From Lepidodermella squamata (Eukaryota > Gastrotricha), in NCBI GenBank assembly GCA_047495785.1, contig JBLDXI010000004.1:2542001-2606000 (forward strand): a DNA stretch of 64,000 bases, in the 5' to 3' direction. Position 1 is the first letter of the stretch; each line of letters starts with the position of its first letter. The notes below the pieces were generated by a model. It saw only the letters and a program-made list of their open reading frames with translations, was not told the origin of the DNA and did no database searches. The position numbers were made by a program, and so were the translations under genes. This document shows, piece after piece, positions 46,553-57,839 of the stretch.

Positions 46553-46624
46553 GCGTCAGTGGTGTAACGGTCAGCATGGTTGCCTTCCAAGCAGCCGATC
46601 CGGGTTCGACTCCCGGCTGACGCA
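46553..46624 (+). tRNA. tRNA-Gly (TCC), second copy
   Basis: The 72-nt sequence is identical to 35264-35335, with acceptor stem GCGTCAG/CTGACGC and anticodon TCC. It is followed 115 bp later by a second U2 gene, as in the first cassette. Confidence 0.95.
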
Positions 46625-46739
46625 CATGTTTTTGGATTCCCATAGCAATTTTATTATGCATATGCAGAAAAACTGCTTATTCTATGATCAAATCATAGGG
46701 AGATACCGGCGAAACTTTTCCGGCCTAACCCCTTTCTTT

Positions 46740-46931
46740 ATCGCTTCTCGGCCTTTTTGGCTATGATCAAAGTGTAGTATCTGTTCTTTGTAGTTTAATA
46801 TCTACAACGGCCTCCATGTGGGGCCTACGATATTAGCCCGATTTTTGGCTAGCCGGGCAGGTGGCGCCAGCTTGCTGGACCCTGACCACGAGTCGGCCCG
46901 GTATTGCAGTGTCTCCGGGTTTCGGCTCACC
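46740..46931 (+). ncRNA. U2 spliceosomal snRNA (copy 2)
   Basis: It has the same 5' end, branch-point recognition segment and Sm site as copy 1, with several differences in the 3' stems (for example CCTGACC for CCTGCCC, and TGTCTCC for TGCCTCC). The CCTGACC change weakens a stem formed in copy 1, so this copy may be the less functional one. The PSE-like upstream block is conserved. Confidence 0.85.
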
Positions 46932-47529
46932 CCCACTACTGGGGGAATGAAATAAAAAACAAAAACCTAATATTCTCTTCTTTCAAACAATTGATGAAGA
47001 GCAATGACAAATTTATTTATTGCATTGCTAATTCGACAAAAAGGTTGACCTGTCTATATTCAAGAAAATCAGTTTAAAAAAATTTCGGAGAGAATCAAAA
47101 CAAAAAACAAATGTGTTTGTGCATGCTTTATAATTCATGAAACACTGGTTTTGGTGGTCCAAATCGATAATATACTTCGAACCACGTTATTTTTTCAACG
47201 GACGACTGCAGCAGTTGTACCTGAGCCGTCGGGTGCTTTCGTCTGGGAGTTATCAATGAAGTTTTGACCCACAAAGGATGTCTAGACGGACGGTTGTGAT
47301 TATTTTATGAAAATATACAACAATCGACAACTAATAAAAAAGCATTCGATATGGCTCACATAAACCGGAACAATATGTACCAACCTGAGGTTAACGAAAC
47401 TTATTTCATCGAAAACAGAACTTAAAACTGGCTGCGGTGGAGCAACAAACCGTTAACCTCTGACTTCTCAACAACCCAGAATTACAACGCTAATCGATGG
47501 ATGGATGGTGTATTTGAGTAGTTACTACA

Positions 47530-49020
47530 ACAGCTACTACGGCCTACGGCTACATCTGTGAAATTTCGCATGTTTGCTCGACTTGTCCTGTTGGTTAGAA
47601 GAAACAGTTGTCGAAATGTTAATTGTTTCAAAATACGAGCTTAGACTACCCATCTGCAACAAATTTCTGCAGAAATTTTGGGAACAGCACGACATTATGT
47701 GTACCAAAACCCAAAACATTGGCATTCGTTGATTTTCGCTAGAATATATTCGGAAATAATTGGCCAACCTCTATGGATAGGTCTGAGCAAGCTTGATTGG
47801 ACGAATCAATGAAAATGGGCTGATGGGACATTGATCTCAGTGAATGACAGTGCCGGCGAATGCGTTACGTTCGACCGATACCGCGGTTTTTGTAATGCCA
47901 GAAAGCTCTGTAGCAAACATCACGGCGTTGTATCAAGGTTTTTCGAATGTTGGCTCGGGATGGCGAGGGACTAGCTCGTTGGATAATGCTACATGGTACA
48001 ATGCTTTCGTCTGCCAGCAGTCTGTTATTCTGAGGCTGGAAATCACGACTACAACTGAGGCTATAACATCAACAACAACAACAAACAACAGATTAAATTC
48101 CCATTGTAGAAGCCTCAACTTTCCCTGGTAAGATTAGGATTGATTCCGAAGCCGAATCATTAATGATGCCTCGCGCAGGTATCAATAAGCCTCTTGATAT
48201 TTTGTTTGCCATCGACTGCTCCAATTCTGTGCCAATGACCAGGCTCAATGAGATGGACAACTTAATGAATGAGCTCATTAGTCGGGTTTCAGCTTGTTCG
48301 ACTGATTGAAAGGTATGATTAGCTCAAAAGCTATTTGGGACGCTGTAAAGGTATTGCCGTACTCATTTGTTGAAGAGCTATACTGGACAGTCATTAGGTC
48401 ATGGGAACTAACATTAGTGTTATAACGGTAGCAGACCTTTGAAATCTATTTGGGCTTTGGGCGTCACGATTTTAGACCTTAGGAGGTTCAAATATCTCTT
48501 TGAGTTTCTTAAAGTTGGAATTTTCAATCAGATTGCCATCATTGCTTTCGGTGGCCGTTACGCAGGGGTGAAAATATCACCCCTTCAGCCAATTGTTGAT
48601 TATGCAGTGACAAGAATCAATGATTCATTATTATATTTCGGAAACGTGGGTGTTATTTCAAGTGCACTTGGACGGCTAAGCCATTATTCTACTTGCAAAG
48701 GTTTCCCGAGCAATATTTTTCGAGCACTTCATATTAATTTTTCCTCATTTTATACAAGATGATTTTCAACGAAATGCAACTCCTGTCGCAGTCATTTTCA
48801 CGGCATCATCGTCGTCGGAAATTGCTACGTTGGAGCAACAGCTCAGCTACATGGCAGCTACGAAGCGGCGCGTGATTCTAGTGCGCCTGCCTTCGAACAA
48901 TAGAATACGGAAAATGTCGCGTCGATTTTCTACCAGACTATTCAAATATTCAACAGTGGAAAAACACGTCAGACGCTGTGGCTGCTGTAGTTCGGGAAAT
49001 GTTACATGTGGCTTGAATAC
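47530..49020 (+). pseudogene. Diverged lectin-family pseudogene (CTLD and vWA remains)
   Basis: 47545-47595 encodes YICEISHVCSTCPVG followed by a stop. Later pieces match CTLD 2 (KHWHSLIFARIY, IGLSKLDW, KWADG) with several stops and frameshifts. About 48180-48310 is a vWA start (LDILFAIDCSNSVPMTRL) that ends in TGA. 48530-48700 and 48770-48960 match the two later vWA exons (IIAFGGRYAGVKI; VAVIFTAS; LSYMAATKRRVILVRL). It is more distant from the other members than they are from each other, so it may be the remains of an older subfamily. Confidence 0.65.
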
Positions 49021-49341
49021 GTTTAGCGGAATTAAAATATGAATTGAATCTTGAAGATTCGATAATCCCGTGTTCCCACATTTTCGTTACCCATCTTGAC
49101 TTGACTTCAGTTTGTGATGATGAAAATTGGAGACGGATGGAGAGAAAGAATGACAGAAGACTTTCCGAGACTGAAGGTTTGACCAGAAATAATTGAGTCG
49201 TTTACGAAGATTGAATTGCTCCTACATATCAAGATAATCCCGTTTCCTATATTATGTATCTTGCCGCTTATCGCGTGTTCCTTATCAGCTATAAGTCCCT
49301 GTTTATTACTTGATAGCATTAAGGCATTACGCACTTTCAAA

Positions 49342-50457
49342 ATGAGCAGCAATTTTAACTATGCGAAATTTGCCCAAGCCTGCGAAGATGACGACCTTGC
49401 CGTATTCTCGTCAGACCTCGACGACGCTGTTTCAGCACTTGGTGCCGATAAAATCGCTCGGGTAGTCAGTGCAACAGCAAGCCACAAATGCCTCAGTTAC
49501 CTGTTATCAACGCGAGACGTTAATTTGGAAACAAAGGGTTCTTACCCAAAGTTACGGCTTCTCACATCCGATCATACCTGCTTAACAGCAGCTTGCGATC
49601 CAGCTATAGGAAAGCTTGAAGTCAACACTGTTTCACCGTTTACTACTGAACAACATCGAGACAGCGACCGTGTTGAAGATCGTTTAAAAACAGTTGGCAT
49701 ATTGCTAGACCACGGTGCTAACATTGATTACGTCGATCCTTATCGATACACAGCTTTGAAATTGAGTTTGGAATATCGACTGAGGCCTTTGGTTGAATTG
49801 TTGGCAACCCGCGGGGCAAATTTGAACATCCCAAGTGGCGAATCACCCCCCTTGAATACTGCCTACTTCAATAATTGCTGGGACATTGCGAAATTTCTCA
49901 TAGAATCTGGGGCTAATCTAGAGAGCACCCATCATCCTGAGGATAAAGTTCGTGTATGGAGGTCGTGCATGGTTGATTTGTTTCTTCGCGCGGCAGATTT
50001 CGCTGTTCCAAACGGCGTCAAATTGTTTGTTTTCCCTGGAGGGGTAAAGGCTGATTTTTTCAAAACCCTGGCTAAGGCTGGTATGATGTGCAAATGCTGC
50101 GCTAAGGGCGATTATTTCACCAGCATCATATTGTCAAGATTTGCCTATGAAAGGATCAATAATCTGAGCCAACTGGACGATCACTTGTTTGAAATTCTTC
50201 TCTTCGCAAGAATGACATCGACATTCAACCCGGAGAATTACAAGCCGCGAACCGGCGATGGCGTTGATAGCCCTAAAATACGAAAAATTGTGATGCCTCA
50301 TTTAGCGCAACTTTTCCCCATGAAGCTACAGGCCATGTGCAGGATGGTGATCCTCAACCGACTGCCAACTGGTTTCAAGAAAAGAATAGATGCTATAGAT
50401 AACGGACTGGACAACGTTTTACCGCCAGTATTGCTTCGCTTTTTGAAATTTGAGTGA
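49342..50457 (+). CDS. Ankyrin repeat protein with SOCS-box-like C-terminus
   Basis: A single exon of 371 residues. The start is the ATG in TCAAAATGAGC; the longer open frame upstream lacks an ATG start. Ankyrin-like units occur at about residues 120-210 (VGILLDHGANIDYVDPYRYTA; LVELLATRGANLN; IAKFLIESGANLES). The C-terminal 45 residues (LQAMCRMVILNRLP ... LPPVLLRFLKFE) resemble a SOCS box (SLxxLCRxxIR ... LPLPxxLxxYL). In that family the box recruits an elongin-cullin ubiquitin ligase and the ankyrin repeats bind the target; that role is inferred. It lies 230 bp upstream of the arrestin gene, on the same strand. Confidence 0.6.
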   Translation: MSSNFNYAKFAQACEDDDLAVFSSDLDDAVSALGADKIARVVSATASHKCLSYLLSTRDVNLETKGSYPKLRLLTSDHTCLTAACDPAIGKLEVNTVSPFTTEQHRDSDRVEDRLKTVGILLDHGANIDYVDPYRYTALKLSLEYRLRPLVELLATRGANLNIPSGESPPLNTAYFNNCWDIAKFLIESGANLESTHHPEDKVRVWRSCMVDLFLRAADFAVPNGVKLFVFPGGVKADFFKTLAKAGMMCKCCAKGDYFTSIILSRFAYERINNLSQLDDHLFEILLFARMTSTFNPENYKPRTGDGVDSPKIRKIVMPHLAQLFPMKLQAMCRMVILNRLPTGFKKRIDAIDNGLDNVLPPVLLRFLKFE

Positions 50458-50551
50458 TTCTGAATACTGAATTTTTCTTTGAGAAGGTTAACAGCAAAAA
50501 TATCTGGATCAATAAAGTACCTCTCTAATAGATTGTGAGTGTGTGTAATCC

Positions 50552-50628
50552 GATAACACAAACGCGATAACGGCGATAACAACGTGATACTGATAAGACA
50601 CTGTGAATAAGACGTTGCGGTATAAAAG
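50552..50628 (+). promoter_or_regulatory. GATAA cluster and TATA box before arrestin gene 1
   Basis: GATAA occurs four times (50552, 50566, 50575, 50592), followed by TATAAAAG at 50621-50628, 61 bp upstream of the ATG. In nematodes clusters of this kind are bound by intestinal GATA factors; gut expression is inferred. Confidence 0.55.
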
Positions 50629-50688
50629 CAGGCGAAATAACACCTCAAAACACATCCAAGCATCCTTCACACATAAAAAGCTAAATCC

Positions 50689-51933
50689 ATGAAGATTCTA
50701 GCACTTCAACTCGGTATAAAATCGATCAAACTTGTTCCGGACGACGCCTCAGTCAAGCCCAGCTACCAAGCCAATGATGTAATCACTGGCTCGTGTCACT
50801 ACGTCATCAGTAGCGATCGCGACCTTCTCAACACGCAGAACGAGGAGGAACCTATTGTACTCGAAATCACGCTTCGAGGGCTGTCCAAGGTTCACTGGAT
50901 TGATACTAAAACTTCGAGTGCTATCGGTGGAAAATCATCGGCAGTCACTTACTCGTCGACTCGGAGTCTCCTTTACATGGTCCAGAGGACCACTCTCAAG
51001 GACGAACAACTCACCCCGGGAAAGCACCGCGTACCTTTCCGCTTCGAACTTCCAGAAGAACCGTAAGTTGAGCAAAAAATTAACCTCATCCTTTAGTGTT
51101 TGTATGTAATTCATAGGTTAAGCACCTCATTCGAAGGTACCCACGGCTTCGTTCGATACTCAATCACGGCCCAGCCTAAAGTTTCATGGCTTGGTGGTTT
51201 CTTTGCTGTAAAATCGACTTTACCGTTGAAGGTCGTTCAGCCCCCACTAAGCGATTACTCGGTCAAAGTCGGAGGTTCCAACTCGAAGTCTGTCGGCCCT
51301 CTGTTTGCTAAATCCGGTCCATTCGCTATTGGGGCTGAGTGCGATAGAGCCGCGTATGACCCCCAGGGGGATGTTGCTATTCTCAAGGTTGAATTAAGGA
51401 ATATGCCCTCTCGAATGGCCGCCGAACCCAGCTTAAAACTCGTTCAAACCTGTGTTTTTACGGCCGATTGCGGAAAAACTCGGACGACTTCGGAATACTT
51501 CGATTTACAGCCAATGAATGAGCACGACAAGAAAGGCAATACTGCACCGCCGGATTTGTCCCAAGGAGGTTCATCAAACTGGAATCGGATGGCCTTCAAA
51601 TTACCGGAAGTTACTCCCTCGATTTCGAGTGGGAATATTTCAGCGACCTATCACCTCGAGGTAGCTGTGTCGATTCTGTTGGCTCTTAACCTCCGCGTCA
51701 ATTTGCCGATTTCGATGGAAACAATGCCGTGCAAGCGGGAACCTGAAAAGATGGCTGATAAGGCTGGCAAGGTGGATTCCATTGTTGAGAACAATACGTA
51801 TTACGATGACGAAGCGCCACCTAGCTATTTTGCGACATTTTACGATGGGCAAGTTGCAATCGTTCCGCACAATTTCGATCGGCAGCAGGGGACAAATGGC
51901 GAGAAATATGAAAAAGACACTGGAAAAAGCTAA
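50689..51933 (+). CDS. Arrestin-domain-containing protein (paralogue 1)
   Basis: Exons 50689-51062 and 51117-51933 (junction CC|G) give 396 residues. The N-terminal arrestin fold starts SIKLVPDDASVKPSYQANDV, the usual strand followed by a Y-x-x-x-D-x-I-x-G segment (ITG). The C-terminal arrestin fold has GGSNSKSVGPLFAKSGPFAI and an ECDRAAYDPQGDV segment. Near the C-terminus DDEAPPSY gives a PPxY motif, which in alpha-arrestins recruits Nedd4-type ubiquitin ligases to membrane cargo. No membrane segment or signal peptide is present. It is about 60 percent similar by eye to the minus-strand gene at 52810-54068, with an identically placed intron. Confidence 0.85.
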
Positions 51934-52809
51934 AAAATACGTCAAACTCCCAAACTCACTATTCTTGATATTCTTAATTTTCTGCTTTGAAAGATTCCAA
52001 TAAAATTTATGATATTACGTATTACCTACGGCAACTGGCTTCTAATGATTCATCAAATACGCGGAAAAGTCTCTCTGAAAACGATGAATGGTTCTAGCTT
52101 AGAAAAATCTGAATGAAATATCGTTTAATCACCGTTAAATATGCAGGAAGCAGCTGTCTCTTAATTGTGCATGGATCACAATTTCAAGCGTCTGAAATAG
52201 CTCTTTTTATGACCAAATGGCGAACCAGTCTTGCGAGCAGTCCGCGAAGTACAGGGGCCTCAGTTCGCAAGGCCATAGTGGAAACCTCTGAAAAACCAAA
52301 GGGGGGACCCTTTGGTCATCTGAGCCCGAAAATACCCCCTAGTTCGAGGATCCTACTTCACGTACTGCTTGCGAGTACGAGACTGAGAGCCGGGTCAAGT
52401 CGAACCACTGCGCCGATCCAATAGGCTGGCAAGCGAGCCAGCCTTTAGTCGAAAAAAGGAGAAATCAAATCTCGAATGCGCCTGGTGTAATATGCGGTCC
52501 GGGTCGGTCATGCCCAGATTTGGTGTTGTTAAGTCTGGGTCGCCAGGTCCAAGGACGGCTTTGAATGATCCAAAAGAAGAACCATCTAGCTTGAATTTGA
52601 ACATTGCCTAGTTAAATGATTGTGGGACACGGAGACAAGCGAGAATATGTTTCGAAGTTAAAAAGAATAATTAATAAGGTATTATTTTATTAACCAAAAT
52701 TCAAAAAATAAACAATGATTATGGTCTGTAAAATCTCTAGTATAACACAAGCTAGAAGGCTTCATAAAAGGCCTAATTTTACGAATGAAAAGCTAAAATG
52801 TTAGAAGAA
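51934..52809. other. Stretch between two tail-to-tail arrestin genes
   Basis: It holds the 3' ends of both genes. The middle (about 52240-52440) contains an AAACCAAAGG/CCCTTTGG-type repeat also seen near 1215, 5660 and 30425. No gene is seen. Confidence 0.4.
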
Positions 52810-54068
52810 TTATTTAGCTTTGGCTTTGACTCCATTCTTCTTGCCATTTTTACCCTGCGACTCTTCGAAGTTTTCTGGAAGAACTGCAACTTGTTGATTC
52901 AAGAATGTCGCAAAATAGCTCGGTGGCGCTTCGTCATCGTAGGCGCTTTTCTCAATGAGCGAATCCTTCTCGCCTGCCTTATCAGCAATTTTTCGAGGCT
53001 TCGCCTCAGCCTTCTTTTTACACGGCACTGTTCCCATCAAAATTGGCAAATTGACGCGTAGGTTCAGGGCCCAAGGGATTGACATTGCTACCTCAAAGTG
53101 ATAAGCCACCGAAATGTTTCCACTAGCAATCGAGGGAGATACCGTCGGTAGTTTGAATGCCATCTGATTCCAGTTAGACGAAGCCCCCTTCACCAACTGC
53201 GATGCAGTGATACTCTCCATGTCATGCTGGTTCAGCGGCTGCAAATCTAAGCTCTTCGTTGTTGTTTGAGTTTTCCCACAATCGGCAGTAAAAATGCAGG
53301 TTTGCACGAGTTTCACGTAAGGTTTGACCGTTCGAGAGGACATGTTGCTGAATTCAGCCGTGAGATGGGCGACATCTCCCAGGCAATAATACGCAGCCCG
53401 ATCGCACTCGGCCTCGACAGTTAGCGGGCCAGATTTGAGAAACAGGCAGCAGACAGACTTGGAATTCGTACCAGCGACTGGTTTCAACTGGGACGGGTTG
53501 CTGATAAACAAGCGTTGAACGACCTTCAAAGGCAGGGTCGATTTAGGAACGAAGAACGATCCAAACCATGAGGCCTTAGGTTGGGCTGTGATCGAATATC
53601 GAACATAGCCATGGGCTCCTTCAAATGACGTGCTTAGCCTGCGAATTGAGAGTCGTAATCAAAATCTGTGGCTTTGTTTTTTCGATTAACCTACCCTTTA
53701 TCCGGAAGTTTGAACTGGAAGGTTATGCTGTGTCGCCCCGGGGTGAGTTGTTCGTCCTTGAGAGTGGTCCTGCTAACCAGATTAACCAAAGTTCGAGACG
53801 ATGAGTAAGATACTGTGTAAGTCGTTGTTGTGGTCGATTTTCCAGTGCTAATAGTCATAGTACGAGTTTCGGTCCAATGAACGTTAGACAGGCCTTGCAG
53901 CTTGATTTCAAGTACGATCGGCTCCTGTTCGTTTTGCGTGTTGCAGTTGAATATGCCCCGCTCGGCATTGATGACGTAGTTGCACGAGCCAGTGATCACA
54001 TCATTGGATTGGTAGATCGGCTTGACCGAGGCTTTGTCAAGAACAAGTTGAATCGATTTTAGGCCCAT
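52810..54068 (-). CDS. Arrestin-domain-containing protein (paralogue 2)
   Basis: Minus-strand exons 54068-53695 and 53638-52810 (junction GG|G) give 400 residues. It starts MGLKSIQLVLDKASVKPIYQ and shares with paralogue 1 the segments ASVKP, ECDRAAY, FTADCGKT and FKLP. The C-terminal DDEAPPSY (PPxY) is conserved, so recruitment of a WW-domain ubiquitin ligase is a reasonable inference. A lysine-rich tail (about 20 residues) is unique to this copy. The arrangement with paralogue 1 is tail to tail, which implies an inverted duplication. Confidence 0.85.
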
Positions 54069-54154
54069 ACGTATATTATAGTGATTTTCGACTTTAGGAA
54101 AGGATTTTGTTTGTTTGTTCGGGTAGATGATGCATCGCGGTGTGGTGGCGGCTG

Positions 54155-54276
54155 CTTTTATACGGCAGCCCCTTATTCACAACTTTTTATCAGCCGGCAA
54201 CGAGCGGCGTTGTGAATCATGCCCTTTTTCAACCGAGATAGCGATGAATTATCGCCATTATCGGTCTTGTGTTATC
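54155..54276 (-). promoter_or_regulatory. TATA box and GATAA cluster before arrestin gene 2
   Basis: TATAAAAG (minus strand, 54162-54155) lies about 87 bp upstream of the ATG. GATAA sites on the minus strand occur at 54187-54191, 54249-54253, 54258-54262 and 54272-54276. The arrangement mirrors that of paralogue 1. Confidence 0.55.
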
Positions 54277-54659
54277 ACTTACCTCACCTTCCTCAGCAAT
54301 CACGAGATTGATAACGATTTATGAGAAGCTTTCGTTATTTATAGGTTAAAGAAGCTATTTTTACCGCTTGAGCATCTCGCAGAAGCTGTTAAAATCGCCA
54401 ATTTGTGAGTGAACAACTCGGCATAAGGGCTTGGAAAAAGTGTGTGAAGTACGGGAGTACTGGTCCGGTTTAAAACCGAAGATTACGAAAATATTGGGTT
54501 TATCTGGGACCAGAATTATTTATTCATACCTGTTCATAATAAATTTCGGGACAAAATGGTTTCGCAAATCTTTGCCTTGTTTGTTTGAGTTCAGAATTCA
54601 ATTCGAAATTTAAGAATCGAGGATGTCATGTCGCTGAAGCTTTGAATATTCTAGTCAAT

Positions 54660-55060
54660 AGGCCGCGTGAAATGAAGCGAATGAACAGGCTTGTTCAAAA
54701 AATGAACAAGGCCGCCTGAGTCTACATGCGTCAATTACTTCAATCATTATTCACTGATGACGATTGTTTTTGGCTGAGTTTCCTATCTTCCTGTCATGTG
54801 AATTACATCTTATTGACGTCATACTCTTCGATTTCTTTGTTTCAGCTGTCTCTTCACCCTGTTTTCCCGCAGACATATTTTTTACGCCGTTTCACACGTA
54901 TTTAATAGGGCATTTCTTGCCTGGAATCTTCATTCCTTTCAATCGCTCAGTTATCTCACTTGATAATATTTGATAATTTTTCTCTGTTCCTTATTAATCT
55001 CAATTCCTCATTTTTGGTTAACCAAAGACAACTATGAAGACTCGGTCGGTGATGTAGCCC
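54660..55060 (+). pseudogene. Promoter and start relic of a small secreted peptide gene
   Basis: This stretch is similar to the regions upstream of the peptide genes at 57414 and 58792. It includes TGACGTCA at 54814-54821, TATTTAATAGGGC at about 54899, and a pre-start block (CACTTGATAATATTTG). The ATG at about 55033 is followed by a stop after a few codons, and no coding exon follows. Confidence 0.45.
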
Positions 55061-56690
55061 TTGTATTAAAAGGGGTTGCGACTAAGCATCATATTATCTC
55101 AATATTTCTCTTTTTAGTATCTTTCTTCTCCGTCTTTCTGCGGCGCTAGTGCCGTTGATCAATAGTTAATAATCATGTGATAAAGCGGAGCGAAGGATTC
55201 AAGCCTCGAGGAAGTGAGCTGCTGTCCAAGCAGATTCCCTGAGCACGCGGTTCTCTCTTCCCCATTCACCGGCAAACAAAGAGATGGATACTAGATACAA
55301 AAGCCTGGGGACCTTGGATCGACCTTTTAGGCCTCACTTGGGTAGATGTAGTACTTTATGTGTAAATGCGCCCATATAGGACTGCGATGACCTCTGGGCT
55401 TTACTCGGTCAAATGAAACACCTCCATTCTAGCCAGCAACACTGGGTCGCTGGGTTCCTTGAGCTGAGAAAACTGAGAAAAGACCAGGGGCAGAGTCAGG
55501 TATTTCATCATATCATTATATCTTCAAATTATCATACATCTTTATGATTAATTTGTTTATCATTATATATTTTATTATTATTATTATTATTTGTTATATT
55601 GACTCGTTTTGATTATGGGTGACTGGTTTGCAGCTGGTTTGTTTGGGTGGTTCGCTTGGCTTGACGCTTTGTTCTGTTCGTAGGATTGCTCCGTTGTTCC
55701 GAGTCGAGTTCGGGTTTCGGGATTGGTCCTCATCACAAAATAAATTAAGCACGAGGGGAGGCTCAAGTTTACTCAATAAGATTTTTCCGAGACTGCAGGT
55801 GATGGGTGAGTTTCTCAGATGAAGGGCTCAGATGAAGGCTCAAGGCACGTAGGCACGTATGACGTGGGCTCAGGGCGAAGGCTCAGTCAAGGCTCTGTAA
55901 AAGGCAAAGCACAATTGTTTACTATTTCCAGGGCTCGCCAGTTCGCTCGGTCAGGGCTCAAACCAGGCTCAGGCTCGCGGGCTCAGGGTGGAGGCTCAGT
56001 CAAGGCTCTGGGCTCAAAGGCTTAAAGGCTCAAAGGTTCAAGGCTCGCCAAAATGTCTGTCATGTATAAACACAATAATTAGCCATAATAAGCAAACGTT
56101 ACTTGAATTTGAGGCCTCAGGGTTCTGGGCACGGACAGGCATTGGCTGACGCTGAATTAGACGAGGGCAGGATATTCTCGGTAGGCTCGAGGGCTAAGGA
56201 TCTAAAGACAAGGATGAGGTGCACAGCTGTAGAGTAGAAGTTTCTGGCAATGATGGCCGAACTTCAAATATCAACCAGTTAAAAATTTTGCGCCGAGGCA
56301 TAACTGGGATTAAATCGACCAAGTGCCGTATGCGCCATGCGGGAGAATGATCGTTCATGGTCTTATGGCCGAAGCTATCGAAAGATAGTGAAGCTATGTA
56401 TTTAATGTAGTCGGCCAAAACATTGCCAGCTGCCAGGCAACGTTTGCCGTAGCGTTCCAGACGTTCGGTGAAGATGTCTTCAATTGAGGGCACATCAGGA
56501 ATTTGTTAAGTTTCAGAGGTTTAGGAGCGTGTTTCAGTTGGAAATCTTCACAATTTTCTTGTTCCTCTTGCGTCGAAAGGCGGAGGGCCTATAATAATAT
56601 AGGCTATATTATAGGCTATAAAAATAAAATTACAGCATGCTAAAGTTTTTGCTGAACCAAGTATCATCGATAAGCCACAATTTTGAATAT
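55061..56690. other. Gene-free stretch with low-complexity repeats
   Basis: An ATT microsatellite lies at about 55568-55590. 55820-56040 is an irregular array of GGCTCA/GGCTC units. A short minus-strand open frame at 56194-56493 has no recognisable domain and is not called. Confidence 0.45.
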
Positions 56691-56945
56691 TAGGTATGAA
56701 CATTGAACAAGACAGTGTAAAAGATGAGCAAGAGCACCTGGATCTACAATGCTGCTTGCGTGCATTTCTCATTTCTCCTTTCCATCATTATTCTCAGTTG
56801 ACTCCTCGCCATGCCAATGCCATGCCAATAAATCTTGTGGTTGCTGCTTTGGTAAGCTATCCTGTGAGATTACTTACATATTTTCGTTTTTCATTTCACA
56901 CGCCTTTCAAATTTCCGCAGTGTTTTCTGAACATTTTCAGGAGAA
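56690..56945 (+). pseudogene. Relic of a small secreted peptide gene (first exon only)
   Basis: The ATG at 56822 encodes MPINLVVAAL followed by GTAAGC, matching the short signal-peptide exon and intron start of the gene at 58792 (GTTAGCTATTATCCTGCG compared with GTAAGCTATCCTGTGAG). The upstream 56696-56790 matches 58431-58530. No Cys-rich second exon follows. Confidence 0.5.
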
Positions 56946-57228
56946 GTTAGTTTCCACAAGAAATGGTTTCATCTAAAAACTTGCCGTAGGTGCTTGACTA
57001 GAAAATTTGAAATTCAAAAAATGTGGATGTTTCTAACCTTCTGAAAGGTTGGTTTCGTTGTTCGTCGATAAGCTGCGAAATGAAGCGAATGAACAAGATA
57101 CTTCAAAACAAGGGCACCTGAATCTACAAAGCTACATTCGCCATTATCCTCTATCATTATTTTACTTAAGAGGCTAAACGTAAAAATTAGCTGAGTTTTT
57201 CTTCTTGAGAAGTGCATTTGTAGATAGT

Positions 57229-57236
57229 TGACGTCA
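57229..57236 (+). promoter_or_regulatory. CRE-like site TGACGTCA before a peptide gene
   Basis: The perfect palindrome TGACGTCA lies 178 bp upstream of the ATG at 57414. The same 8-mer occurs in the relic promoter at 54814, and TGACGTAA occurs before the gene at 58792. It is a candidate bZIP/ATF site. A TATA-like TATTTAATATGCC follows at about 57311. Confidence 0.5.
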
Positions 57237-57413
57237 TATTCGTCAATTTCTTTGTTTCAGCTGCTTTCTCTCTTCACTCTGTTTCCCACTGCTTGCGTCA
57301 TTGTTTTCGTATTTAATATGCCCATCTTGGCAGGAATCTTCATTCATTCTGATCGCTTAATTTTCTCACTTGATAATATTTGAATTTTTCTCTCCTTCAA
57401 AGAAGCAAAAATC

Positions 57414-57730
57414 ATGGTGAATAAGGTCATTCTTGTTACTGCTCTCATTGTAAGTTTTCAGCGAGAGTATTTGACGTTTTTCACAATCATGTTCGTTATT
57501 TACAGGCCGTTGTTGCCGCTGTGTCTCTCGCTGCCGAAGCCCCTGTTGAATCAGCGCGCGAGAAATGCCCTGGTGGTTACAAATGTCGGGAGAAGAACAC
57601 TAGGCTAGCCAACTGCATGCCTCACGGAGGGAGAGCTGTTTCGTGCCCCGAGAAGAACCACTATGTTGGATGCAATAATGGCGAGCCTATCTGTTACCGA
57701 AAGTACGTGCCAGTGAAACATTCTCGTTGA
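57414..57730 (+). CDS. Small secreted six-cysteine peptide
   Basis: Exons 57414-57449 and 57506-57730 (phase 0) give 86 residues. A signal peptide is split by the intron (MVNKVILVTALI|AVVAAVSLAAEA). The mature part has six cysteines spaced C-x5-C-x9-C-x9-C-x8-C-x6-C and a net basic charge. The paralogue at 58792 has the same six cysteines and the same intron. A 3' UTR with AATAAA follows near 57818. I do not recognise the family. A small disulfide-rich secreted peptide could be antimicrobial, a protease inhibitor or a signal; no function is assigned. Confidence 0.7.
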
Positions 57731-57839
57731 TTCTCAAGGCTGAAGGCTAAATGTTCGTCAAGCTGAGGAGTGCAGCGCAAATATTGCAAATAAAAGTGGT
57801 AGAGATATAATGTGCAATAAATATTACTTGTCATAATGG

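Noticed and set aside
47530-49020. Functional diverged lectin gene
   Set aside because: Several stops and frame changes occur inside conserved blocks, and they cannot be removed by plausible introns.
49216-49341. Upstream extension of the ankyrin/SOCS-box-like protein with a hydrophobic leader
   Set aside because: It does not begin with ATG. The hydrophobic stretch is AT-rich 5' UTR-like sequence, and a good-context ATG lies at 49342.
55820-56040. Possible CRISPR-like or regulatory repeat array of GGCTCA units
   Set aside because: Unit lengths and spacers are irregular and the genome is eukaryotic; this is low-complexity drift.
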